Below are positions 33,501 to 41,578 of a DNA stretch of 64,000 bases, piece after piece. How positions within the stretch are numbered: the first letter of the stretch is position 1; the number at the start of each line of letters is the position of its first letter. The position numbers and the translations under genes were made by a program. The stretch is from Christiangramia fulva (GTDB lineage Bacteria; Bacteroidota; Bacteroidia; Flavobacteriales; Flavobacteriaceae). The notes below the pieces were generated by a model. That model saw nothing but the letters and a program-made list of their open reading frames with translations, was not told the origin of the DNA and searched no databases. The stretch is taken from assembly GCF_003024155.1 (NCBI RefSeq), contig NZ_CP028136.1, positions 3,720,001 to 3,784,000 of the forward strand, written 5' to 3'.

Positions 33501-34805
33501 AACAAACAGGCGAAAAGCTATTTAAAGAAAAGCATCAAATTCTACAGAGACTGGGGGGCAACTGCCAAGGTCAATCAGCTTAAAGAATTGTATCCTGCCT
33601 TCTACAGCGATAGGACCGCATCAGGCGATGCTGCACAATCGGTGAGATTTATTGAAACAGTTCGAAATATTCTTGGTCAAACTACTACCCGAAGTGAAAT
33701 TTCTTTGGTAGAATTAACAGAACATCTACTTGCTCTCCTGCTAAAAGAAAAAGCTGCGGAAAAGGCGGGCGTTATTCTTTGTGATGAGAACCATTGGAAA
33801 GTTATAGCCTTTACACCTAATAACAGAAGGATAATTAACAGATCTATTGGTGTATTGCAAGCGCACTTGCCTGTGGGTGTAATAAACTACAGCATTAAAA
33901 AAGGAGAAAAAATATTTTTAAAGGATCTTTCGAGAGATCCTCTTTTTGCTGTAGATGCTTACCTGCGAAAAGAACAACCTGAAAATCTCACTGTTTTTCC
34001 TATAAGCCAAAGCGGTCAGACCGTAGGTTTGCTTTACCTGGAAAACTCTCCCGATTTCTCTGAAGCTGAAAGAGAGGAGTTCCTGCTCCTTTTAGAACTT
34101 GTTTCTTCGAAACTTGCAAGCAAGATCTATTATGATAATAATGATGAGTTGAACAGAGAACTCAAGCGGCAGGAAAAAAACAGGATTGAAGCTGTGATTG
34201 AATCTCAGGAAAAGGAAAGACAGCGAATAGCCCGTGACCTTCATGACAGCCTAGGCCAAACTCTGGCTTTGAGCAGGATCAACCTGTCCCGCCTTCATGA
34301 GGACGGACTTCAAACAGAGCAGAAAATTCTATTGGAACAGGTCATGCAACTTATAGACGAAGGTTGTTCAGATGTAAGAGTTATCTCCCACAACCTTATG
34401 CCACCAGATCTTGATCACAAGAACTTGAAAGAAATACTCGAAAACCTTATTGAAAAATATAGGCAAACCGGGGAGATAAAATATAGTTTCAGTTATTATG
34501 GCTCGGGGGATGACCTCTCTCCAGCTGGCAAGTACACATTGTACCGGGTGCTCCAGGAGATCTTTCAAAACATTATTAAACATGCCTCGGCCGGTAAAGT
34601 GATCATTACTCTGACTACAAATCACCAATTTGTTAACCTGCTTGTGGAAGACGACGGGAAAGGCTTTGATAAAAATCTTACAAGCTTTGGCCTCGGGCTG
34701 AAAAATATCTACTCGCGTATCAAATTGCTGGACGGCCATTTGGATATCGACTCTTCGATCAACAATGGAACTGTCTTTAATATAAGTATTCCAACTAAGG
34801 TTTAA
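30594..34805 (+). CDS. AAA/STAND ATPase-TPR-GAF hybrid histidine kinase
   Basis: The protein has 1403 residues. N-terminal ATPase module: IIGRDKELKAIEKAL (about 16-30), Walker A GVGGIGKT (about 44-51), Walker B IIFLDDLQW (about 178-186). A long TPR-like helical region spans about 400-1000. A GAF domain covers about 1040-1170 (VILCDENHWKVIAF, SGQTVGLLYLEN). The kinase core is HisKA_3 with H1217 in ARDLHDSLGQ, then HATPase_c with N-box QEIFQNIIKHA and G-boxes DDGKGFD and GLGLKNI. No membrane segment, so sensing is cytoplasmic. It overlaps functionally with the response regulator 4 bp downstream. Such serine/threonine-kinase-less versions of the PknB-ATPase-GAF-HK architecture are known. Confidence 0.88.
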   Translation: MPGPLEKLSTTVSKPIIGRDKELKAIEKALVLDHRLGTSLLLIEGVGGIGKTTLIKKVLENCRDPECFQLYGKFENHRENTPYSAFRQAFSSWAQQILLLPDEEYDSLKDNVTSALQTNVTAITDIFEELEVFFSRKYLLSNSSVVQPHQLKARFYYFLKKFFRSITALGYRIIIFLDDLQWCDRASYLLLEELLVSNDVKGLCFVTAARPAIEEPEQKPSDYHSLKYLKNVTFIPMKPLSRNSVKKMVPAHWNFSQQHLEEFQNYLWLESSGNPFRIKEILRIIERDRSDRIELHDPSFWESLPKLGTQQDTIAFIQKRLRDLPFHQLQVLASASCLGYSFDSVLLKKILNLPEREVTNHLRQLTGMELLIRKRNIYIFSHDTIFSAANSLLSNVEKFEFHYRTGRHLLEKMEAFKGRQFLSAVNHLNQARQLNPSKTLGRSEQILLNLHAGNIAIKNTAFETARRYFSTAEDLFSENISNIKIADHRLNEIFKEVDIDKTSIHFSIYYGHAQTSFLLQDFKGALDYVQQIMGLDCSRHQRLQATLLKMMICSALVHQNNVPHILFDAIASLEGCLSTYGIDIPADREKIIEKCSKDCLRLIEKATLLEQQVDFTRFINADIEYQDLMNLVSTSMTLMYYGDPYKSLYMVSKTLLLSLEKGFTPVTPVLFSASFFTGFLSEENRDLAHSLGKMALKMIQKEPFKRYSYMVYYVAALNFLPWDLHYKLCIEKLEEAAKQAIEAGDLHFASFCETIIRIKNNYRGKNLVQHLNDCAKLENYHVFFIRGTDHVFATYLTGEKPGFTRGHFEFSEEILTESKYNPTSRYNLLLAREKLNYIGGFLDNAISAGEECAGLEFVGKGYQIELEHFLFYSLSLLQKAYHEPNILPQVLENIAPMLGELQRLSTFKSGNYLHKVYLLEAEIAKCKGDFEQATLLYDLAIEEAEEQEFIHHAAIAAERAFEYYRDKSRNKQAKSYLKKSIKFYRDWGATAKVNQLKELYPAFYSDRTASGDAAQSVRFIETVRNILGQTTTRSEISLVELTEHLLALLLKEKAAEKAGVILCDENHWKVIAFTPNNRRIINRSIGVLQAHLPVGVINYSIKKGEKIFLKDLSRDPLFAVDAYLRKEQPENLTVFPISQSGQTVGLLYLENSPDFSEAEREEFLLLLELVSSKLASKIYYDNNDELNRELKRQEKNRIEAVIESQEKERQRIARDLHDSLGQTLALSRINLSRLHEDGLQTEQKILLEQVMQLIDEGCSDVRVISHNLMPPDLDHKNLKEILENLIEKYRQTGEIKYSFSYYGSGDDLSPAGKYTLYRVLQEIFQNIIKHASAGKVIITLTTNHQFVNLLVEDDGKGFDKNLTSFGLGLKNIYSRIKLLDGHLDIDSSINNGTVFNISIPTKV

Positions 34806-34808
34806 AAA

Positions 34809-35465
34809 ATGGCAAAAATCAAGGTTATTCTGGCAGACGACCATCAAATGTTCCTCGACGGACTCGCCTCCCTCCTGTCTCAATTAGAGGATGTAGAGGT
34901 GATTGCTACCGCGAACAGTGGAAAGGAAGTAATGCTTAAACTTACCGGTCTCGCTCCAGATCTTGTTATTGTGGATATTAACATGCCGGTCATGGACGGG
35001 CTCGAAACCACCCAAAAGATCAAAGAAAAATATCCGCACATAAAGGTTCTTGGCCTTACTATGGAAAATGATCTTCAACTCGTCACCCGTATGTTGGAAG
35101 CAGGAGCTTCAGGTTACATTCTAAAGAACACCGGGAAAACAGAACTTGAACTGGCGTTAAGGCAGGTTATGAAAGGAGAACCTTATCTTAGTCAAACAAT
35201 TAGTAATCAACTTGCACAGAATCTTCTACGCAATTTCCAACAAAAGAACGATTTAGAAGATCCTTTAAAAAGCCTTACCGAAAGAGAATTGGAGATCCTT
35301 AAGTTAATCGCCCTCGAGCATTCCAATACAGAAATCGCCGATCTCCTTTTTATTAGTCCGAAGACCGTGGAAACACACAGGAAAAACCTCATGAGAAAAA
35401 TTGAGGTTAAAAACTCATTGGGAGTCTATAAGTTTGCGGTCAAACATAAGCTCCTGGAAGAGTAG
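34809..35465 (+). CDS. NarL/LuxR-family response regulator
   Basis: This is a 218-residue regulator. The receiver domain (about 4-120) has the acidic pair D10-D11, phosphoacceptor D56 (DLVIVDINMPVMDG), T84 (GLTMEN) and K106 (YILKNTGK). The LuxR-type HTH covers about 152-210 (LTEREIEILKLIA-like LTERELEILKLIALEHSNTE, then SPKTVETHRKNLMRK). It begins 4 bp after the kinase stop and is therefore the cognate partner of the HisKA_3 kinase. Targets are not visible; a stem-loop terminator follows the gene. Confidence 0.93.
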   Translation: MAKIKVILADDHQMFLDGLASLLSQLEDVEVIATANSGKEVMLKLTGLAPDLVIVDINMPVMDGLETTQKIKEKYPHIKVLGLTMENDLQLVTRMLEAGASGYILKNTGKTELELALRQVMKGEPYLSQTISNQLAQNLLRNFQQKNDLEDPLKSLTERELEILKLIALEHSNTEIADLLFISPKTVETHRKNLMRKIEVKNSLGVYKFAVKHKLLEE

Positions 35466-35493
35466 TAAAAAAGGCCTTTTATGAAACCTATCT

Positions 35494-35530
35494 AAAAACA
35501 GTCGCTGTCCAGCCGGCTGTTTTTCTTTTA
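35494..35530 (+). terminator. stem-loop terminator after the response regulator
   Basis: AAAAACAG (35494-35501) pairs with CTGTTTTT (35517-35524) around a 15-nt loop and runs into CTTTTATTT. It would end the kinase/regulator transcript. Confidence 0.55.
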
Positions 35531-35755
35531 TTTACAGCCTCTTTTCTTCTGTACTACCCTCTATGTGGTATTTGACTAGACTAAAAATACCCTGCCTTTG
35601 GTATAATAAACCCTGCCGTTCAGGTATTTCCAACTTCCGCTTTCTGCCACATCTTTGTATGGTAGAATTCTTCATATTCTCTGGTAACAAAAAGCAGGAA
35701 ATGGGGACTTCTTCAAATCATCAAAAAAAGCAATTATCAACTTAAATCAATCAAA

Positions 35756-36250
35756 ATGAAAAAATCAGTTTTTTTAGCAGTTGTAGCTGTAATGACCATG
35801 GGTCTGGCTAACGCCCAAAAAGGAAATTTTAGTGTTGGTGTTAGTGGTGCTGTACCTACCGGTGAAATCAAAGAATTTACCACCTTTAATCTTGGTGCAG
35901 ATGCAGCCTACAGGTTTAACCTGGGACAAAAAGTTCAAGTTGGTGCACTTGCAGCTTACTCACAATTCTTTGGGGATTCCGGAGAAGATGAATTCGGAAG
36001 TTGGGAAGTTGAAGACATTCAATTTCTTCCTTTAGCGGCTTCTGCCCGTGTAAATGTAAAGCGATTCTTTGCAGGTGGAGATCTTGGATATGCTGTAGGG
36101 ATCAATGAAGGTAACAAAGGCGGACTTTACTATAAACCTCACGTGGGAGTGAACTTCGGAAAACTCGGAGTACTGGGTTCTTATTCAGGAATTAATCGTG
36201 ACGGATTCACTGTTTCAGCCGTCAACCTGGGGCTTGAATATAAGATCTAA
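35756..36250 (+). CDS. outer-membrane beta-barrel protein
   Basis: This 164-residue protein has a clear signal peptide (MKKSVFLAVVAVMTMGLANA, cut before QKGNFS). The mature part alternates short strands with glycines (FSVGVSGAVPTGEIKEF, LGADAAYRFNLGQKVQVGAL, VNVKRFFAGGDLGYAVG) and ends in VNLGLEYKI, a C-terminal barrel strand. The size fits an 8-strand OMP_b-brl/OmpW-like porin. It is followed by a stem-loop near 36257-36288 and then a lipoprotein gene. The ligand is unknown. Confidence 0.8.
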   Translation: MKKSVFLAVVAVMTMGLANAQKGNFSVGVSGAVPTGEIKEFTTFNLGADAAYRFNLGQKVQVGALAAYSQFFGDSGEDEFGSWEVEDIQFLPLAASARVNVKRFFAGGDLGYAVGINEGNKGGLYYKPHVGVNFGKLGVLGSYSGINRDGFTVSAVNLGLEYKI

Positions 36251-36256
36251 TTAAAA

Positions 36257-36288
36257 GATCTCCCCATCCAAACCGGTGGGGAGGTCTA
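36257..36288 (+). terminator. stem-loop after the barrel gene
   Basis: AGATCTCCCCA pairs with TGGGGAGGTCT (one bulge) around a 10-nt loop. No proper U tract follows, so it may be an attenuating or processing hairpin rather than a full terminator. Confidence 0.4.
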
Positions 36289-36330
36289 ATTTCATCAATC
36301 ACACATCAATCAATCATTAAAATCAATAAA

Positions 36331-37782
36331 ATGAAAACATTAAACAACATAATATTAGGCCTTTTTACGGCTCTCGCCATTTCCTGTTCAAAGGATGATG
36401 ACGAAAATCCGGCAGCAGCACTACCGGTAACGATGGAATTCACCGCAGATGTAATGATCTCTGAGCTCTCTACAGGGCAGGAGATCAACATCAACTTCAA
36501 CAAACCGGCTCAAGTCGCAGGAACAATTAAAGTTGAATTGAGTGACCTTAATGCTACAGGTTTTACAACAGTACCTGCAATTTCAAATGGTGAAATTAAC
36601 ATTCCTGTTGCCAAGGGTGCTACCAAAGCCTCTTTTAGCTTCATTCCCCAGGATAACGACCAGTTTGAAGAAAACCAAAGAATCTATTTTGAATTGGTGG
36701 AAATGGATGACAATTTCCTGGTGGGGGAAAAAAATATTCTGGAAGTAACCATTCTTGACAATGAGCAGGCTTCTGCTGCGGAATTTGCGTGGTCAAATCT
36801 TGAGATTTTAGAGAATAACACCTCAGAGCCTGAAATTTTCATCAATTTCCCGACGGCTGTTCCGGGAGAGGGAAAACTAAAGATTCTGGTCCAAGGGGAA
36901 TCTGTAGCTAATTTACTACAAACTGTACCGGCAATGGATGCCAATAATGTCATAGAGATAACAATCCCATCCGGAGCAACTTCCACCACTATTAAATTGA
37001 AACCTGTTAATAATAATCTACTTGAGAAACACAACACGATCAACTTCAGCATTATTGAAGCCACAGGTTCGCTAGTAAAAGGTAACAGACTGCAATTATC
37101 ATTACTGCTTAAGGATGATGAGCTGGCAGGGAAACTTCATACGGTAGAGACAACCACAGGAGCCGGAAAGGTTTTAAAAACTATTGAGTATGATTCCAAC
37201 GGGCGCATTTCCAAGGTGAAAAGGGAAACAAACGGTTCGTCATATATCGTTACTCAAACCTATTGGTATGATGAAAACGGAAAATTAACCGGTATTGCTG
37301 AAATTGCCGGGGATTATGAAGCCTTCTTCTGGGAGAATGGAAAGATCGTAAGATCTGAAGTAGTCGTTGGATTCTTCGGAATCAGGCAAAGTGTTTATGA
37401 ACATCAAAATGGCAAGTTGAGTTTAAAAAGAGATTTTAATCTTGATCTTAACAGAAATGCAAATGAAACTGATAGATATGCCTATACCTATAATAGCGAC
37501 GGGACCTTAGCTACAGAAGTACACACTACCCTTATAAATGGAGTCTGGACAGAAATTTCTACCCATACATTCAATTCCTATAGCCAGTTACCAGATCCTT
37601 CTTATGGTTTAGAAGTTACTCCATTCCTGTTCCCGCAACAGAATCTTTACATGATCCTGAAAGTTCAAAACAACAGCATCACAGATAATTTTTACTATCT
37701 CCACATTTTCGATACAGAAGGAAATTTGATAGAACGCAAACGCAATGATAACCAGGAAAACATCAAATATTCCTACTACTAA
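36331..37782 (+). CDS. lipoprotein with Calx-beta-like domains
   Basis: The 483-residue protein has a lipobox signal (LALSC-type AISC at the Cys of residue 20, then SKDDDENP). Two Ig-like repeats follow (about 38-140 and 145-255), each with the Calx-beta pattern of FSFIPQDNDQFEENQRIYFEL and IKLKPVNNNLLEKHNTINFSI. Residues about 265-480 contain YD-like repeats (IEYDSNGRISKVKRE, YWYDENGKLTGIAE, YTYNSDGTLATEV), typical of RHS/YD cell-surface modules. It probably sits in the outer membrane facing outward, with a binding role. A strong terminator lies 22 bp after the stop. Confidence 0.75.
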   Translation: MKTLNNIILGLFTALAISCSKDDDENPAAALPVTMEFTADVMISELSTGQEININFNKPAQVAGTIKVELSDLNATGFTTVPAISNGEINIPVAKGATKASFSFIPQDNDQFEENQRIYFELVEMDDNFLVGEKNILEVTILDNEQASAAEFAWSNLEILENNTSEPEIFINFPTAVPGEGKLKILVQGESVANLLQTVPAMDANNVIEITIPSGATSTTIKLKPVNNNLLEKHNTINFSIIEATGSLVKGNRLQLSLLLKDDELAGKLHTVETTTGAGKVLKTIEYDSNGRISKVKRETNGSSYIVTQTYWYDENGKLTGIAEIAGDYEAFFWENGKIVRSEVVVGFFGIRQSVYEHQNGKLSLKRDFNLDLNRNANETDRYAYTYNSDGTLATEVHTTLINGVWTEISTHTFNSYSQLPDPSYGLEVTPFLFPQQNLYMILKVQNNSITDNFYYLHIFDTEGNLIERKRNDNQENIKYSYY

Positions 37783-37803
37783 AGGTCATCTCAATCAATT
37801 CAA

Positions 37804-37836
37804 AAGCCCCTCGTGATCACGAGGGGCTTAATTCTT
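37804..37836 (+). terminator. rho-independent terminator
   Basis: A perfect 13-bp inverted repeat centred in CTCGTGATCACGAG, with outer arms AAGCCC and GGGCTT (37804-37829), is followed by AATTCTTTTTT. It closes the lipoprotein transcript and may work in both directions. Confidence 0.85.
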
Positions 37837-37997
37837 TTTTAGCAGAAAAGATTAAAAGAAAAAGGAAAACTCAAATTCTGAAAATTATCCTTTATAACAC
37901 CTATTTGTCTGTTTTTTAAATTAATACGGCACCTCCTTCAGATTCTGCTGGTATAATTATCGTCATCCTGAACTTCTTTCAGGATCTTATGGTTTGG

Positions 37998-38119
37998 ACT
38001 GGGAGAATTAAAGACTGGGGGACTTGGGGACTGGGAGATTTGGAGACTGGGAAACGAGGAGACTGGGGGACTGCATCACTCCTTCACAGCTTCACAGCTT
38101 CACAGCTTCACAACTTCAC
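37998..38119 (+). repeat. G-run interspersed repeat, copy 2
   Basis: It is preceded by a GTCATCCTGAACTTCTTTCA element (37962-37981) and made of GACTGGGGGACTTGGGGACT units, ending in a CTTCACAGCTTCACAGCTTC tail. The rest of the gap 37837-38190 has no gene. Confidence 0.75.
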
Positions 38120-38190
38120 TTAAAAAGAAAATTAGTACCTTCAAAATTCTTCAGCGCAATCAATATGCGGTGGTCTTTCGATAACAGAAT

Positions 38191-38937
38191 ATGGAAAAAC
38201 TTAATAAAGTTGCCAAAATAACCCTGATCTTCTGGTTAATGAAGATTGTGGCAACAACCCTCGGTGAAACGCTTGGAGATTATTTGTCGATGACCTTAGA
38301 TCTTGGCTATTTAACGGGAATAATCATAACACTGATCTTCTTTTTGGTGGTACTTTCCATTCAGTTAACAGCTAAAAGATACATCCCGGTTTTCTACTGG
38401 CTGGTAATTATTGCAACAACTACATTAGGTACTGAAATATCCGATTTTCTTGACAGGAGTCTGCATTTGGGATATACTTTAGGCAGTCTGGTCTTATTTT
38501 CGGGTTTAATTCTAAGCCTGGTTCTCTGGAAAAAGAGGTTCGGATCCTTAAGTGTTTATCCTATTTTTGAAAGGGACAAAGAAATTTATTACTGGATCGC
38601 CATCTTATTTTCAAATAGTCTGGGAACCGCTTTTGGTGATTATTTAAGTGACGTGGTGGGCTTAAGCTATATATACGGTGCCATGGTCACTGCCGGAATA
38701 ATCCTTATCGTGGTGCTATTACATTACTTCACAAAAATCAACGAGGTGATCTTGTTTTGGATCGCCTTTATATTCACGAGGCCTTTTGGAGCAACTTTTG
38801 GGGATTTTTTAACCAAACCCGTTGCCAAAGGCGGTCTGGACCTGGGAACACTGAATTCTTCAATTGTTTCGGTAATTGTCATTTCCATTCTAATAATTAT
38901 TTCTCACAGGAACCTAAAAAGAAAACCGGTAGAATAA
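38191..38937 (+). CDS. COG4705-type integral membrane protein with four internal repeats
   Basis: The 248-residue protein has about eight membrane segments arranged as four similar units. Each unit has the motif TLGETLGDYL, TLGTEISDFL, SLGTAFGDYL or PFGATFGDFL, then a Leu/Gly/Tyr turn (LGYLTG, LGYTLG, LSYIYG, LDLG). This matches the uncharacterised membrane-anchored proteins of COG4705. The acidic residues in the motifs lie inside membrane hairpins, which hints at a cation or proton site. Substrate is unknown. It is a single gene between repeat-rich gaps. Confidence 0.7.
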   Translation: MEKLNKVAKITLIFWLMKIVATTLGETLGDYLSMTLDLGYLTGIIITLIFFLVVLSIQLTAKRYIPVFYWLVIIATTTLGTEISDFLDRSLHLGYTLGSLVLFSGLILSLVLWKKRFGSLSVYPIFERDKEIYYWIAILFSNSLGTAFGDYLSDVVGLSYIYGAMVTAGIILIVVLLHYFTKINEVILFWIAFIFTRPFGATFGDFLTKPVAKGGLDLGTLNSSIVSVIVISILIIISHRNLKRKPVE

Positions 38938-39169
38938 GTATTATTCGCAAACCCTGGGATATTTTCTAAAAATCCGATTTTAAAAAAAATAGCTAACTTA
39001 AGCTGGAAAAGGAAAAATTAGCTGATAGATCTGCTGACCTTCACCGGTGCCCCTGGTTTTCCAGGTTCTGTTTGTAAGACTTTTTCGGCTAATTAGGATG
39101 AAGATCTTAGAAAATATTGAAAAATGCTTCAGTAAACAGAAAAAACTGGAGTTAAAGCCCGGCATTATC

Positions 39170-40333
39170 ATGAGAAAATCATTAAAATCATTTTTGATCA
39201 GCGTTCTTCTTTTAACCCCATTTCTTATGATTTCCCAGGTAAGAGACAGCCTTTCTGAACCACTTATCCCCACTTCAAAAATCGAACTTCTGAAAAATAT
39301 AAATATCACCTTTGATATGCGCATGGAATTCCAGGCATATACCTTTAGGGGCGGCGATCACTACTACAACGGAATTCAATTTGAAAACGGATATACGGCC
39401 ATGGGATTTGCCGCAAAACTGCATGACCGGCTTGACTTTCATTTTAGAAACCGCTTTAACAAAGGTGGTGCCGTGCAAACACTGGATCAGCTTGGCAGCA
39501 ATATAGAACTGGCATACCTCGACCTGGACCTGAGCCTAAAAGTGGACCTTTTATTGGGAAAAATGAGCGCGTTTTTCGGCGGATATGAATATGAATTCAG
39601 CCCAATGTTCGTCCTGGAATACAATGATATCCACAATAACGTGCTGGCGTATGTAACGGGAGCGGGAATTACATTTCAGGCATTTGAAGATCATCAATTT
39701 GGCCTGCAGGTATTAAATTCCCGTACCATGCTCTACTCCGATATTTACGGAGACGTGGTGGCAGAAGACATCCAGGAACCCGACTGGCCGGTCGCGGTGG
39801 TAGGAAACTGGCGCGGCAGCTTTTTAGACGGAAAGTTAGAAACAAATTACAGCCTTAGTTACTCCAACCAGGTAAGAAAAAGAGGAACTTACTTTTTCAC
39901 ACTGGGCCACAAGTACCAGAACCGTAATCTCACCTTGATGTATGACTTTGATTACAGCTATGAACAAGTTGATACCAAAGGGATCGTAACAAATATTTTT
40001 GGAAACGACCAGATCGCTGAGAATGTTACCTATATCGAAAACTGGTTAAGAGCAGAATACCGTTTCAGTCCGAAGTTCAAAGGCCTGCTCACCCTCATGA
40101 CCAGCACCGCTTACGGAAATTCCACCACCAGCAATGACCACATTAGAACGAGCTACGGCATGATCCCAACCGTATATTACAGTCCGTTTGAAAAAATTGA
40201 TCTTCGATTTTTTCTGGCTTATATCGGCCGCTATTATGATTATTCCAATTATGCCATTGACAACCTGAACGCTTCCAGTTATAACAAAAATGAAGTACGC
40301 ATTGGCCTGATTGCACCTTTGCTGTTACTGTAG
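39170..40333 (+). CDS. outer-membrane porin-like beta-barrel protein
   Basis: The frame is open from 39047, but MRKSLKSFLISVLLLTPFLM at 39170 is a proper signal peptide ending before QVRDSLSEP, so I use that start (387 residues). The mature protein has many amphipathic strands (LDFHFRNRFNKGG, LSLKVDLLLGKMSAFFGGYE, YSLSYSNQVRKRGTYFFTLG) and ends in KNEVRIGLIAPLLLL; it looks like a 16-strand-type porin of the phosphate-selective or DUF family. No substrate can be assigned. G-run repeats begin right after the stop. Confidence 0.7.
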   Translation: MRKSLKSFLISVLLLTPFLMISQVRDSLSEPLIPTSKIELLKNINITFDMRMEFQAYTFRGGDHYYNGIQFENGYTAMGFAAKLHDRLDFHFRNRFNKGGAVQTLDQLGSNIELAYLDLDLSLKVDLLLGKMSAFFGGYEYEFSPMFVLEYNDIHNNVLAYVTGAGITFQAFEDHQFGLQVLNSRTMLYSDIYGDVVAEDIQEPDWPVAVVGNWRGSFLDGKLETNYSLSYSNQVRKRGTYFFTLGHKYQNRNLTLMYDFDYSYEQVDTKGIVTNIFGNDQIAENVTYIENWLRAEYRFSPKFKGLLTLMTSTAYGNSTTSNDHIRTSYGMIPTVYYSPFEKIDLRFFLAYIGRYYDYSNYAIDNLNASSYNKNEVRIGLIAPLLLL

Positions 40334-40492
40334 GATGGAGATTGGTGAATTGGAGATTTGGGACTTGGAGAAGTGGGGACTGGGAAACGTGGGGATTGGG
40401 AAACGTGGGGATTGGGAGACGAGGGGACTGGGAGACTTGGGGACTGCATCACAGCATCACAGCATCACAACATCACAACTTCACTTCTTCAT
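40334..40492 (+). repeat. G-run interspersed repeat, copy 3
   Basis: Units such as GACTGGGAAACGTGGGGATT repeat four or five times, then the ACTGCATCACAGCATCACAG tail. A GTCATCCTGAACTTGTTTCA element follows at about 40506-40525. Confidence 0.75.
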
Positions 40493-40559
40493 TATCAATT
40501 ACCACGTCATCCTGAACTTGTTTCAGGATCTCCTGGTTTGAACTGGAAGAATTAGAGAC

Positions 40560-40636
40560 CTTTGGGACGTGGGGACTTAGGGACTTGGGGACTGGGAGAC
40601 AAGGGGACTGCTTCACAGCATCACAGCTTCACTTCT
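40560..40636 (+). repeat. G-run interspersed repeat, copy 4
   Basis: A short copy (GGGACTTGGGGACTGGGAGA, then CTTCACAGCATCACAGCTTC) ending right at the stop codon of the MazF-like gene on the other strand. Confidence 0.7.
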
Positions 40637-40960
40637 TCAATCAACAAAAGTTTCCTTAAGCACTTTTTTACATCTTTTAATTTCAGAGGCGGAAAGATGT
40701 TCAAAGACTTTGATTATTCTTTGTTTATCAATTGTCCGAATCTGGCCAATGGCGATCATTCCTTTTTTCTCATTAGATTTTACAGGAACCCGCGTGGGAT
40801 ATTCTTTAATTTTTGTTGTCATAGGAGCAATAACAATGGTCCTTAAATATTTATTCATTTCATCTGGAGAAATGATCACGCAAGGCCTTGTTTTTTTGAT
40901 CTCGCTGCCAATTGTCGGATCCAGGTTCACAAGCACAATATCGTATTGATTTAATTCCAT
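40637..40960 (-). CDS. mazF: MazF/PemK-family endoribonuclease toxin
   Basis: The 107-residue protein has the PemK/MazF fold pattern: N-terminal QYDIVLVNLDPTIGSEIKKTRPCVII, where the Arg-Pro loop precedes the core strand, then TIVIAPMTT and the conserved MIAIGQIRTIDKQRI (Q-x-R-x-I-D). Family members cut mRNA at short motifs. The gene starts inside the 3' end of the antitoxin gene (10-bp overlap), so the two are translationally coupled. It is intact. The module sits in a repeat-rich intergenic zone, as mobile toxin-antitoxin pairs often do. Confidence 0.92.
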   Translation of the reverse strand: MELNQYDIVLVNLDPTIGSEIKKTRPCVIISPDEMNKYLRTIVIAPMTTKIKEYPTRVPVKSNEKKGMIAIGQIRTIDKQRIIKVFEHLSASEIKRCKKVLKETFVD

Positions 40961-41196
40961 TCATCGAAATTTTCATCATCAAAGACATCATTCATTAAAA
41001 GTTGGTCATCTTCATTTTCGGCCATTTCCCGGAATTTTTCTTCCCAATTTTTTCGGGGCGAATCAATTGGACGAAGTATAATTTCGTCTTTTTCTAAAAT
41101 AAGTTCCACTTTATCTTTTATTTGATATTTTTCAAGGATTGTTTTGCTCAAACGAAGTCCTTTAGAATTTCCAATTTGTATAATCGAAGCTTCCAT
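40951..41196 (-). CDS. mazE: MazE-like AbrB-fold antitoxin
   Basis: The 81-residue protein starts with the swapped-hairpin AbrB/MazE DNA-binding pattern (IIQIGNSKGLRLSKTILEKY, then KVELILEKDEIILRPI; residues 4-43) and ends in an acidic toxin-binding tail (EMAENEDDQLLMNDVFDDEN). It should bind the upstream promoter as well as neutralise the toxin encoded next. The stop overlaps the toxin start by 10 bp. The first Met at 41196 is preceded by an A/T-rich stretch that probably holds the autoregulated promoter. Confidence 0.9.
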   Translation of the reverse strand: MEASIIQIGNSKGLRLSKTILEKYQIKDKVELILEKDEIILRPIDSPRKNWEEKFREMAENEDDQLLMNDVFDDENFDEWN

Positions 41197-41264
41197 AATA
41201 TTTATTTTTGTAAATACAAAGTTATTACTTTAAATGAGATTAAATAGTGGGTTTTGTAATTAAT

Positions 41265-41410
41265 TGGGGATGGGTGAATTGGAGACCAGGGGACTTGGGG
41301 ACGTGGGGACTGGGAGACGAGGGGACTGCTTCACACAACTTCAATACTTCACAACATCCCAACATCACTTCTTCACTTCTTCACTCCATCACTCCTTCAC
41401 TCCTTCACTG
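41265..41410 (+). repeat. G-run interspersed repeat, copy 5
   Basis: GGGGACTTGGGGACGTGGGG units followed by a long CTTCACTTCTTCACTCCATC tail. The remaining gap to 41578 holds only the small palindrome listed next. Confidence 0.75.
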
Positions 41411-41474
41411 AGTAGCCAAAAAAGTTTTAAGATAACATTCGCAAAATTTTGATTAAAAAGATTGTATATTAACA

Positions 41475-41489
41475 CAGATGTCGCATCTG
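41475..41489. promoter_or_regulatory. palindrome upstream of the catabolic operon
   Basis: CAGATGTCGCATCTG is a 6+3+6 perfect palindrome 90 bp before the aminotransferase ATG. It could be an operator of the operon or a chance hairpin; no known regulator gene lies beside it. Confidence 0.35.
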
Positions 41490-41578
41490 AATAAAAAAAA
41501 TCTCAATAAAATCTTTCGAAAATTAAAAAATTCCAATCTGTTGGTGCGGCTGATTAATTTACCCAACCCATAGTTTAT

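Noticed and set aside
39047..39169. Upstream extension of the porin-like gene
   Set aside because: The 41 extra residues would hide a normal signal peptide that starts at 39170.
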